Assembly (NCBI GenBank): GCA_964352675.1
Contig: CAYGSN010000017.1
Span: 1 to 37,941, forward strand
Length of the DNA: 37,941 nt
DNA from: CAYGSN01 sp964352675
GTDB lineage: Bacteria > Pseudomonadota > Alphaproteobacteria > Micavibrionales > Micavibrionaceae
Reading direction: 5' to 3'
A model generated the notes under the pieces. The model searched no databases. It had not been told where the DNA came from and saw nothing but the letters and a program-made list of their open reading frames with translations. Of this stretch, positions 6,620 through 13,330 are shown one piece after another; the first letter of the stretch is position 1; every line of letters begins with the position of its first letter. Position numbers and translations under genes: made by a program.

Positions 6620-7493
6620 ATGCCGGAACATTATCAATCAATCGCGTTTTCCCGACCCAGCCTGCGCCCAAAACCCGGCCCCAGCGTTTTTCAATATAGT
6701 CCACCTTGTCGAAACCGGCCTCCAAGAGGGCTTGCTTGGCTTCTTCCAAAACATAATCCCTTCCCCCTTGAGGGAGAGGGTTAGGGTGGGGGTTTTTAGT
6801 TTGTCCGTCAAGCTTTTCCCCCTCACCCCAGCCCTCTGCCCGTGGGGGAGAGGGGGCTGTTCTGGTTGCATCTTTTAAAATTTTATTCAACTGCCGCGCA
6901 ATCGGGAGCTCATGGGGTTCCAGATAGGCATTGCGGGAGGCCAGGGCCAATCCGTGTTCATCGCGCATGGTGGGGCCGCCAATGATCTCTATGGGCAGGC
7001 TTAAGCGCCCCACCATTTCCCGAATGACCATAAGCTGTTGGTAGTCTTTTTCGCCGAACACAGCCACATCCGGCTGGACATGATCGAACAAGCGGCGGAC
7101 CACGGTGGCTACGCCGTGAAAGAAATGCGGGCGGAAATCGCTGTCGAGGCCCTTGGCCGCTTCGCCCGCATCCATGTCGATTTTCGCCCCGTCCGGATAC
7201 AGCTCATCCTGCTGCGGCAAATACAGTGTATCCACGCCCGTGGCTTCCAGCTTGGCCGCATCGCGCTCAATATCGCGCGGATAGGCCTCGAAATCCTCCC
7301 CCGGGGCGAATTGCGTGGGGTTCACATAGATGCTGACCACGACTTTATCCGCATGGTCCTGCGCGATCTTCACCAGAGACAGATGCCCGTCATGCAGGGC
7401 GCCCATAGTGGGGACATAGCCAATCCGGAGGCCGTCTGCCTTCCAGCTTTGCACGATTTGGTTCAGTTGGTCTTTGGAGGTTGCTGTTTGCAT
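6618..7493 (-). CDS. panC: Pantoate--beta-alanine ligase interrupted in frame by a palindromic repeat
   Basis: Joins pantoate and beta-alanine with ATP to make pantothenate, the CoA precursor. The 291-residue product has the nucleotidyl-transfer motif VPTMGALHDGHLSL, the STVNPTQF-equivalent IYVNPTQFAPGEDF, GEKDYQQL and GGPTMRDEHGLALASRNAYL. Around residues 212-245 an unrelated Pro/Gly-rich segment (APSPPRAEGWGEGE ... PHPNPLPQGG) is inserted between helices of the C-terminal domain; it is encoded by the repeat at 6758-6857. After it, VDYIEKR runs straight to WGRVLGAGWVGKTRLIDN, seemingly lacking the roughly ten residues that usually separate these parts. The active-site half is intact, so it is probably functional. 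It lies 12 bases after panB in an operon. Confidence 0.93.
   Translation of the reverse strand: MQTATSKDQLNQIVQSWKADGLRIGYVPTMGALHDGHLSLVKIAQDHADKVVVSIYVNPTQFAPGEDFEAYPRDIERDAAKLEATGVDTLYLPQQDELYPDGAKIDMDAGEAAKGLDSDFRPHFFHGVATVVRRLFDHVQPDVAVFGEKDYQQLMVIREMVGRLSLPIEIIGGPTMRDEHGLALASRNAYLEPHELPIARQLNKILKDATRTAPSPPRAEGWGEGEKLDGQTKNPHPNPLPQGGRDYVLEEAKQALLEAGFDKVDYIEKRWGRVLGAGWVGKTRLIDNVPA
6758..6857. repeat. Palindromic GC-rich repeat element inside panC
   Basis: Two arms of about 36 bases, at about 6758-6793 and 6820-6857, are imperfect inverted copies built on CCCTCTCCC / GGGAGAGGG-type runs around a short AT-richer centre. Translated on the - strand it gives the PHPNPLPQGG pattern that I recognise from dispersed palindromic repeats in many proteobacterial genomes, where it commonly lies between genes. 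Here it sits in frame inside a gene and adds no stop. Exact ends are approximate, judged from where normal PanC sequence resumes. Confidence 0.75.
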
Positions 7494-7505
7494 AGGCGGC
7501 CTGAA

Positions 7506-8339
7506 TCAGGAGGCTTTGCTGAGTTTCTGTATACTCTGCTGCAGACGGTTATAGGTATGATCAGAGGAAGGGAATTTCCGCGCCCGCACATCGGCGGCAT
7601 AAGCCTGCACAGCCGACTCAACATCTTTGTTCAAGGTGCTGTATTGTTTCACAAATTTAGCGATATGTCCGACCGAGAGGCCCAGCATATCTTCGCTCAC
7701 CAGGATCTGTCCGTCGCATTCCGCCGAAGCGCCGATACCGATGACGGGGATTGAGATGTTCCGGGTAATGCGGGTTGAAACGTCTTCCACCGTACCTTCC
7801 AGGACGAGTGAGAAGGCACCCGCCGCTTCGACCGCGTGGGCGTCATTCAATAGCTGTTCTTCCTGCTCAGCCGTGCGGCCCTTCACCTTATAGCCTCCGT
7901 CCTTGATGACGGATTGTGGTTGAAGCCCGATATGCCCCATCACGGGGATGCCGTTTTGCACCAGATGTGCAATTGTTGTGGCCATGTCCGTGCCGCCCTC
8001 AAGTTTCACGCCGCCGCAGCCTGTCTCCTTCATAATCCGCGCGGCACTTTCAAGGGCTTGTGCGGGGCTGTTCTCATAGGTGCCATAGGGCATATCAACG
8101 ATAACGCAGGACTTCGCCGCCCCGCGCATAACCGCTTGCCCGTGGCGGATCATCATTTCCAGATCAACCCCCAGCGTGTTTTCCATGCCGTACATCACCA
8201 TGCCTATGCTGTCCCCCACCAACAGCAAATCCGCGTGAGAATCCAATATGCTGGCCATCGGCGTTGTATATGCGGTAAGGCATACCAGAGGTTCTGGCCG
8301 GTTTTTATGGGTGCTGATATCGGTGGTTGTCTTTCTCAT
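7506..8339 (-). CDS. panB: 3-methyl-2-oxobutanoate hydroxymethyltransferase
   Basis: Makes ketopantoate from ketoisovalerate and methylene-THF, the first committed pantothenate step. Motifs are LVCLTAYTTPMASILDSHAD, LLVGDSIGMVMYGMENTLGV, PYGTYENSPAQAL with metal-site acids, VKLEGG and VMGHIGLQPQSV. The ATG at 8339 gives 277 residues, close to the family length, though its AAGAGG lies very near the codon; an ATG five codons upstream (8354) is the alternative. The frame stays open further upstream but that part is AT-rich, non-conserved and contains a dyad. panC follows 12 bases downstream. Confidence 0.93.
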   Translation of the reverse strand: MRKTTTDISTHKNRPEPLVCLTAYTTPMASILDSHADLLLVGDSIGMVMYGMENTLGVDLEMMIRHGQAVMRGAAKSCVIVDMPYGTYENSPAQALESAARIMKETGCGGVKLEGGTDMATTIAHLVQNGIPVMGHIGLQPQSVIKDGGYKVKGRTAEQEEQLLNDAHAVEAAGAFSLVLEGTVEDVSTRITRNISIPVIGIGASAECDGQILVSEDMLGLSVGHIAKFVKQYSTLNKDVESAVQAYAADVRARKFPSSDHTYNRLQQSIQKLSKAS

Positions 8340-8380
8340 GCCTCTTTTTAGCATGATGAAATAGACAATTCCACACAAAG

Positions 8381-8409
8381 AATATTCGAAACATACTGTA
8401 TCGAATATT
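8381..8409. promoter_or_regulatory. Perfect 9-bp dyad upstream of panB, possible operator
   Basis: AATATTCGA (8381-8389) and its exact reverse complement TCGAATATT (8401-8409) are separated by 11 bases, so half-sites are 20 bases apart, two helix turns. It lies about 40-70 bases before the panB start, where promoter and operator would be expected. A weak - strand promoter (TTGGTT, 18-base spacer, TATATC) lies just upstream of it. The regulator is unknown. Confidence 0.5.
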
Positions 8410-8485
8410 GAAAATCTAAATAATTTGAAGATATAGCGGGCGCACAGAATACAAACCAATACGGTCCGTATCTGATTGTTGTGAC

Positions 8486-8668
8486 CTAAAGCTCGTAGTC
8501 CGGGTGAAGATCGTTCTCGATCGCAGCCCAAACTGCCAGGCTCTGCGCCAGGCGGTTATGCCAGTGTTCCTCGCTGGCACGGTTGCGGTCGTGAAAATGA
8601 AACCCGAAATTCGCGCCGGCCTTTGCCGTTACGTTTCTCAATCCGCTGCTGTGGGGGCTGCTGTTCAT
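8486..8668 (-). CDS. Small hypothetical protein, 60 residues
   Basis: A short protein rich in His and Asn (GANFGFHFHDRNRASEEHWH near the middle, ending NDLHPDYEL). It has no membrane segment and no cysteines, and I do not recognise it. Support for being real: GAAAGGAT 7-8 bases before the ATG, a TACAAT-like box further upstream, and location in an otherwise empty 460-base gap between panB and the glycyl-tRNA synthetase gene. It reads in the same direction as panBC. Confidence 0.5.
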   Translation of the reverse strand: MNSSPHSSGLRNVTAKAGANFGFHFHDRNRASEEHWHNRLAQSLAVWAAIENDLHPDYEL

Positions 8669-8801
8669 CGCCGTAATCCTTTCATTTATACTCGCATTGT
8701 ACCAAAAACGGGGGTGGAATTCAAAATTGCCTGCTAAAAACCCTTGTCATTCAAGGGATTAAGCGCCATCATGAAGTCCGGATTTAACGGAGATTCTCAC
8801 C

Positions 8802-10298
8802 ATGAAAGATATGAAAGACATTGTTGCGCTGTGTAAGCGCCGTGGGTTTATTTTCCCGGCCAGTGATATTTATGGCGGGATTAACGGGTTTTGGGATTTC
8901 GGGCCGCTGGGTACGGAGCTGAAGAATAACCTGCGTGATCGCTGGTGGCGCGATATGGTGCTGTGCCCGCCGCTGGGCCCGGACGGCGCGCCGCTGGATA
9001 TTGTCGGGCTGGATACCGCCATCATCCAGAACCCGAAAGCGTGGGAAGCCTCCGGCCATGTTGGCGGGTTTAACGATCCGATGGTGGATTGTAGGGAGAC
9101 GAAGAATCGCTATCGGGCAGATCATTTGATCATACTGATGGACTCTCCTAATACGGAGTTTCAGCCCGCTTTTGAGGTTGGTGTATCTTCAGACCAGATG
9201 AATAGAAGGTTAAAAAAACTGGGTTTGCCACCTAGAGAAGATTTTACATCTAGCACAACACTTAGCGGTGATGTTGAGATTAGGAATATAGATAGAGTCT
9301 GGGGGCCTGATGCAAAAGAGGCAGGAACCTTAACTCAACCAAAACAATTCAATCTCATGTTTCATTCCTATGCAGGAGCTGCTGCAGGCGACGAAAACAA
9401 AGTTTATCTCCGCCCCGAAACCTGCGGCGGAATATTTCTAAACTTCAAAAATGTGCTCGATTCCACGCGCGTCAAAATGCCCTTTGGGATTGCGCAGATC
9501 GGTAAGGCGTTCCGTAATGAGGTCACGCCGCGCAACTTTATTTTCCGCAGCCGCGAGTTTGAGCAGATGGAGCTGGAATGGTTCTGCCGCGAAGACGAGG
9601 TGCCGATGTGGTTTGAGTTCTGGGTGGACCAGCGTAAGGCCTTCTGGGAGAGTGTCGGCATTCCGCTGTCGAAGCTGCATTTCCTGGAGGTGCCGGATGG
9701 GGAGCGCGCGCATTATTCTCAGCGCACGACCGATTTTGAATACCAGTTCCCGTTTAGCGGCGAGGGTTATGACGAGCTGGAGGGTGTGGCGCACCGGGGC
9801 AATTACGATTTGACCCAGCATCAGGAGCATTCCGGCCAAAAGCTGGAATATCTGGATCAGGCCAATAATAACGAGAAATATTTGCCGCATGTGATTGAGC
9901 CTTCGGCGGGCCTGTCGCGCGGCGTATTGGCGCTGATCTGTGAGGCCTATACGCCCGATCCAAATCGTCCGTCCGGCGTGTATCTGAATTTCACCCCGGC
10001 CATGGCGCCGAAGAAGGCGGCCATTTTACCGCTGACGGCGAAGGAGGGTCATGTGCCGCTGGCGCAGAAACTCTATATGGAGCTGCGCGGGGAGTTTGCG
10101 GTGGATCTGGATATCAAGCAAAATATCGGCAAGCGCTATGCACGGCAGGATGAGATCGGCACGCCGTATTGTTTCACCATTGATAATGACACCGTAGCCG
10201 ACGGCACCGTCACCGTGCGCGAGCGTAACACTATGGCGCAGGAGCGTATCTCAATTGATAAGGTCGCAGATTACCTGCGTGAGAAAATGAAGGCTTAG
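8802..10298 (+). CDS. glyQS: Glycyl-tRNA synthetase, single-chain (alpha2) type
   Basis: Charges tRNA-Gly. At 498 residues it is the class IIa homodimeric form shared with archaea, eukaryotes and Gram-positives, not the GlyQ/GlyS tetramer of most proteobacteria. Seen: KRRGFIFPASDIYGGINGFW (motif 1 region), FRNEVTPRNFIFRSREFEQM (motif 2), EPSAGLSRGVLALICEAY (motif 3), and the anticodon-binding domain from about residue 400. Between about residues 102 and 203 base composition drops to about 40% GC against 60-75% beside it. The CPxCG zinc pair expected before QFNLMF is absent (WGPDAKEAGTLTQPK instead), and RPETAQGIF reads RPETCGGIF. GGAG lies 8 bases before the first ATG. Confidence 0.94.
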   Translation: MKDMKDIVALCKRRGFIFPASDIYGGINGFWDFGPLGTELKNNLRDRWWRDMVLCPPLGPDGAPLDIVGLDTAIIQNPKAWEASGHVGGFNDPMVDCRETKNRYRADHLIILMDSPNTEFQPAFEVGVSSDQMNRRLKKLGLPPREDFTSSTTLSGDVEIRNIDRVWGPDAKEAGTLTQPKQFNLMFHSYAGAAAGDENKVYLRPETCGGIFLNFKNVLDSTRVKMPFGIAQIGKAFRNEVTPRNFIFRSREFEQMELEWFCREDEVPMWFEFWVDQRKAFWESVGIPLSKLHFLEVPDGERAHYSQRTTDFEYQFPFSGEGYDELEGVAHRGNYDLTQHQEHSGQKLEYLDQANNNEKYLPHVIEPSAGLSRGVLALICEAYTPDPNRPSGVYLNFTPAMAPKKAAILPLTAKEGHVPLAQKLYMELRGEFAVDLDIKQNIGKRYARQDEIGTPYCFTIDNDTVADGTVTVRERNTMAQERISIDKVADYLREKMKA

Positions 10299-10301
10299 AA
10301 A

Positions 10302-10601
10302 TTAGCCTTCTAAATCCAGGGATCCGTGGGGCTCAACGATCATTTGCCCCGCTGCATCATACAGCCCCGCGCCGCGCGCGGCCGGTTGTTTTACGGCAAC
10401 AACAAAAGAGCGGCCGAATTGCTCAACAATTTGAACACCGTCGTGCAAAAGAGCGGAATCTTGTTGGTGCGCGCGGCGGCCCTGGCGGTCTGCCGGAGGT
10501 TTTGACGCTGCATCGACTTCTGCCACGGCGCCGGCGCCATGATCGCGGCCCAGCGGGCGGCCTGCTTCAATGCGTGTATATGTATCAGATCCCGGTAACA
10601 T
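10302..10601 (-). CDS. Hypothetical protein, 99 residues
   Basis: An unrecognised soluble protein, rich in Ala, Gly and Asp, with a C-terminal part that looks folded (DGVQIVEQFGRSFVVAVKQP, then GLYDAAGQMIVEPHGS). Its N-terminal half is low complexity. AAGGGAGAG lies 8 bases ahead of the ATG, good support for translation. It converges on the glycyl-tRNA synthetase gene with only 3 bases between the stops, and it follows nothing in its own direction within 88 bases, so it is likely monocistronic. Confidence 0.6.
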   Translation of the reverse strand: MLPGSDTYTRIEAGRPLGRDHGAGAVAEVDAASKPPADRQGRRAHQQDSALLHDGVQIVEQFGRSFVVAVKQPAARGAGLYDAAGQMIVEPHGSLDLEG

Positions 10602-10689
10602 GCGTTTCTCTCCCTTTTGTTTTTCGTAAGAACAGGAGAGTAGCAGGAAACCTTTATGAAAAGCAAATTTTTTGTCAGAATCAAGGGCT

Positions 10690-11547
10690 CTAAAGGCCGT
10701 AACGCGCCCACAGGCTCCGCTCTTCCGCTGTGTTCAGCAGGTCGCGGCTCAATGATAAATCTGCACCGATGAGCTCTGAAAAAAACCCTTTGCCGGGGGA
10801 GAGGTCGATAAATTTCACGTCTTCACCGAGTTTCGCCCGGCATACGGCTTTCATTCCGCCAATGCCGTCAATAATACCAAGTTCTTGCGCTTTGGGTGCT
10901 GTCCAGAATTGGCCTTCGAAGAGATCTTTATCTGCGCCCTTCAGATGTTCGGCCCGGCGCTGGCTCACCCAGTTTTTAAAGCTTTCATGCAATTCCGCCT
11001 GAATGGTTTTGAGGCGCTTTATATCTGTGGGGTTTTCCGGTTTGAACGGATCAAGGAAGGATTTTTCCTTCCCGGCCGTATGTACGCGCCGCTCCACGCC
11101 ATATTTTTCAATGAAATCCTGAAACCCGAAAGAGGCCGATATCACCCCGATTGAGCCGACAATCGATGTCTCGGCGGCATAAATCTCATCGGCGGCACAG
11201 GCCAGCCAATACCCGCCGCTGGCTGCGACATCCTCAACAAACGCCAGAACAGGTTTGTCCGCCTCTTCGGCCAGCCGTCGGATGGTGTTTCCCAGAAGCT
11301 CGCTTTGCGCTGGTGATCCGCCGGGGGAATTAATCACAAGCGCAACAGCTTCCAGATGGGGAATGTCAAAGGCCTCTTCCAGCGGTTTTTCAAAATGGCT
11401 CAGGGAAATTGTGGCCTTGCGGCTGGCGGTGTCGGTTATAATCCCGCTCATACGGATCACGGCGATTTTGGGTTTGGGCTCAAAAACCGGGCCGATGACA
11501 GGGGCTTTGCCAAGGGCCGCGCCGCATTTTCTCAAGATTTTTTTCAT
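10690..11547 (-). CDS. S49 family signal peptide peptidase (SppA/SohB-like)
   Basis: A membrane-associated serine/lysine-dyad protease that degrades cleaved signal peptides or membrane fragments. The 285-residue product has the ClpP-like fold with LVINSPGGSPAQSE, the nucleophile Ser at about 110 in EDVAASGGYWLACAA, and the likely base Lys at about 162 in HTAGKEKSFLDPF; a spacing of about 52 matches SppA of the short class. The N-terminus (APVIGPVFEPKPKIAVIRM) is only weakly hydrophobic, so it may be peripheral. It lies 7 bases after the methyltransferase gene and is probably cotranscribed with it. Confidence 0.9.
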   Translation of the reverse strand: MKKILRKCGAALGKAPVIGPVFEPKPKIAVIRMSGIITDTASRKATISLSHFEKPLEEAFDIPHLEAVALVINSPGGSPAQSELLGNTIRRLAEEADKPVLAFVEDVAASGGYWLACAADEIYAAETSIVGSIGVISASFGFQDFIEKYGVERRVHTAGKEKSFLDPFKPENPTDIKRLKTIQAELHESFKNWVSQRRAEHLKGADKDLFEGQFWTAPKAQELGIIDGIGGMKAVCRAKLGEDVKFIDLSPGKGFFSELIGADLSLSRDLLNTAEERSLWARYGL

Positions 11548-11554
11548 GGCTTAT

Positions 11555-12310
11555 TTATACAAGGGCCAGCGCGCCGCGCAAGATGTTTTCGGCTGCTTCC
11601 GTGTAATCGCCATTGTCCTCATGTAAAACAAGGCCCTGATGGATTTTGGCCGGGGATTTACGGTGTTTGAGTGTGCGAATAATTATGCGCTTGGCAGGCT
11701 TGCCGGATTTTGGCCAAAGCGGAATGATCTCTGTTGCGCCGAAGCTTTTGCCCAAAGCGCGGATGATCTGGTCTGTGTGGTCGGCGCGGTGGATCATGGT
11801 GAGAGAGCCGCCGGATTTCAGGGCGTTAAAGGCGGCTTTGATCCAGTCTTCTAAGGTTGTTTCATCCATATGCGCATGCGCCGTTGCCTTTGTTTCATCG
11901 GGCGAGGAGATGTGATTGTGATCCTCTAAAAAAGGAGGGTTGCAAATCACATGGTCGAAACTCTGAAACGCTTTATCGTCTTTATAAAACTTTACATAAT
12001 TCAAAATAGAATGATGAATGAATTCGGGAGTAACGTTTGTTGGATTAAGAGTTATGTTTTCCCGCGCCAGAGTGATGCAGTTTTCCTGAATATCAATGCC
12101 GGTGAGATGTACATTGGAGACCCGGGCGAGAACACAAAACCCTGCGCTGCCCACACCGCAGCCGAGATCGAGGATATGCTCACCAGATTTGGCCGGGCAC
12201 GCGGCAGCCAGCATCACGCTGTCCAGCCCCGGACGAAACCCGCCTTCGGGCTGGCGGAGTTTGACACGCTTATCCAGTAATGTAATAAAGTCGGCCATAT
12301 AAGGCCGCAT
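11555..12310 (-). CDS. TrmN6-like tRNA1(Val) adenine-N6 methyltransferase
   Basis: A SAM-dependent methyltransferase of the COG4123 (YfiC/TrmN6) family, known in E. coli to make m6A37 in tRNA-Val. The 251-residue product has a FRPGLDSVMLAA entry, SAM motif I HILDLGCGVGSAG at about 46-57, an acidic GIDIQENCITLA, and the substrate motif NPPF at about 124-127. The ATG at 12298 (MADFITLL) is an equally plausible start. It lies 22 bases after the lytic transglycosylase start, reading away in the same direction from it toward the S49 peptidase gene. Substrate specificity is inferred from the family. Confidence 0.88.
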   Translation of the reverse strand: MRPYMADFITLLDKRVKLRQPEGGFRPGLDSVMLAAACPAKSGEHILDLGCGVGSAGFCVLARVSNVHLTGIDIQENCITLARENITLNPTNVTPEFIHHSILNYVKFYKDDKAFQSFDHVICNPPFLEDHNHISSPDETKATAHAHMDETTLEDWIKAAFNALKSGGSLTMIHRADHTDQIIRALGKSFGATEIIPLWPKSGKPAKRIIIRTLKHRKSPAKIHQGLVLHEDNGDYTEAAENILRGALALV

Positions 12311-12332
12311 CTTGCCGGAAATGCGCGTAAGG

Positions 12333-13229
12333 TCAAGGATTTAAAAATTGCCGGACTTTGTTGTCGGCCTCATTTTCGTTCGGATGCTCATAAGAATTCA
12401 GCGGCAGATCCAGCTGGGCCAGCATCATGATGTCAATCGGGTTTCCAATCAGCGCCTGATAAGGGGCGGGCGCATAAGAGCGCTGAAACAGGCTTCCATA
12501 TTCATTGGTTTCGCGCGCGGCGGTAAAAACGGAACTCTTAATAGCAGCCGGTCTGTAGGCGTTTTTAACGGGCTCAGCTTTACGCTCAGCAACCTGGATA
12601 TCCGGCAATGCGGCCGGTCCGGAATCTTTGATATCAAACTTCTTATCAAAAAACGCATAAACCTCATCCAGGGTTTTCGGCCGTCCGGTTTTTGTGTCGT
12701 AAAAGACATTGCGGTTTGCTGCTGCTGCCTTTGGGAACAGCAAGCCAGCCTCTTGCAGCGGGTTTTCATCACGCGCCTGCAGGAAGGATGCGGCTTGCCC
12801 CGCACCCAGGAAATGCGCGAAATACAGCTCTGTCGCCCCGACATCCCCGCCCCAGTGTTTGTTCAGGAACCGCTCATTGTCCGATGCAAACTCCGCCGCC
12901 ATATAGGAAGAAATTTCCGCATCCTTGCGCAAATCCAGCAATTCCCTGCGGCTTTTGCCTTCGGTATCTACGCCATATTTTTCTCCATGTTGCTCAATCA
13001 TGGACATCCATGTGCTGTCAATAAACTGGTACAGCCCGGTGGCGGAGCTGCTTTTGGCTTTCACGGATGGATTAAAACTGCTCTCGGCGGCCGCTTGTTG
13101 CACCATGTAGGCAAAATCGACCCCCGTTTTCGCGCTGGCCTTTTGAATAGCGCTCATCACGCCGCGCGGCGCGCGGGCGGACATGGCCTCTAAGGCATTG
13201 TTTTGCAATGTATTTCCTAAATTGTCCAT
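12333..13229 (-). CDS. Lytic transglycosylase domain protein
   Basis: An SLT-type muramidase that cleaves peptidoglycan without water. The catalytic Glu is at about 49 in VQQAAAESSFNPSVKA, followed by SSATGLYQFIDSTWMSMIE and the later AELYFAHFLGAGQA-type helix (here ATELYFAHFLGAGQA), up to about residue 160. The C-terminal 130 residues (KTGRPKTLDEVYAFFDKKFD onwards) are not recognised. No signal peptide or lipobox is visible, unusual for an enzyme that must reach the periplasm; it may leave through a specialised secretion route. It is divergent from the acyl-CoA dehydrogenase gene with a 101-base gap. Confidence 0.88.
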   Translation of the reverse strand: MDNLGNTLQNNALEAMSARAPRGVMSAIQKASAKTGVDFAYMVQQAAAESSFNPSVKAKSSSATGLYQFIDSTWMSMIEQHGEKYGVDTEGKSRRELLDLRKDAEISSYMAAEFASDNERFLNKHWGGDVGATELYFAHFLGAGQAASFLQARDENPLQEAGLLFPKAAAANRNVFYDTKTGRPKTLDEVYAFFDKKFDIKDSGPAALPDIQVAERKAEPVKNAYRPAAIKSSVFTAARETNEYGSLFQRSYAPAPYQALIGNPIDIMMLAQLDLPLNSYEHPNENEADNKVRQFLNP

Positions 13230-13330
13230 GCGGTCCTGTTATGGGGCCTTTTGTTCCCGGAAATCTGTTCTATACTGACTCTTCGATATAAAGTTGCAAT
13301 GCCCATGCCAACTCCAAAGAGGTCCCTTTT

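Noticed and set aside
8340..8531. N-terminal extension of PanB to 8531.
   Set aside because: The extension is AT-rich, Cys/Phe-rich and non-conserved, and it contains the dyad and likely promoter.
13248..13276. Possible promoter for the acyl-CoA dehydrogenase gene with TATACT at 13271.
   Set aside because: The -10 is fair, but CTTTTG is a poor -35 at the right distance, so I leave it uncalled.
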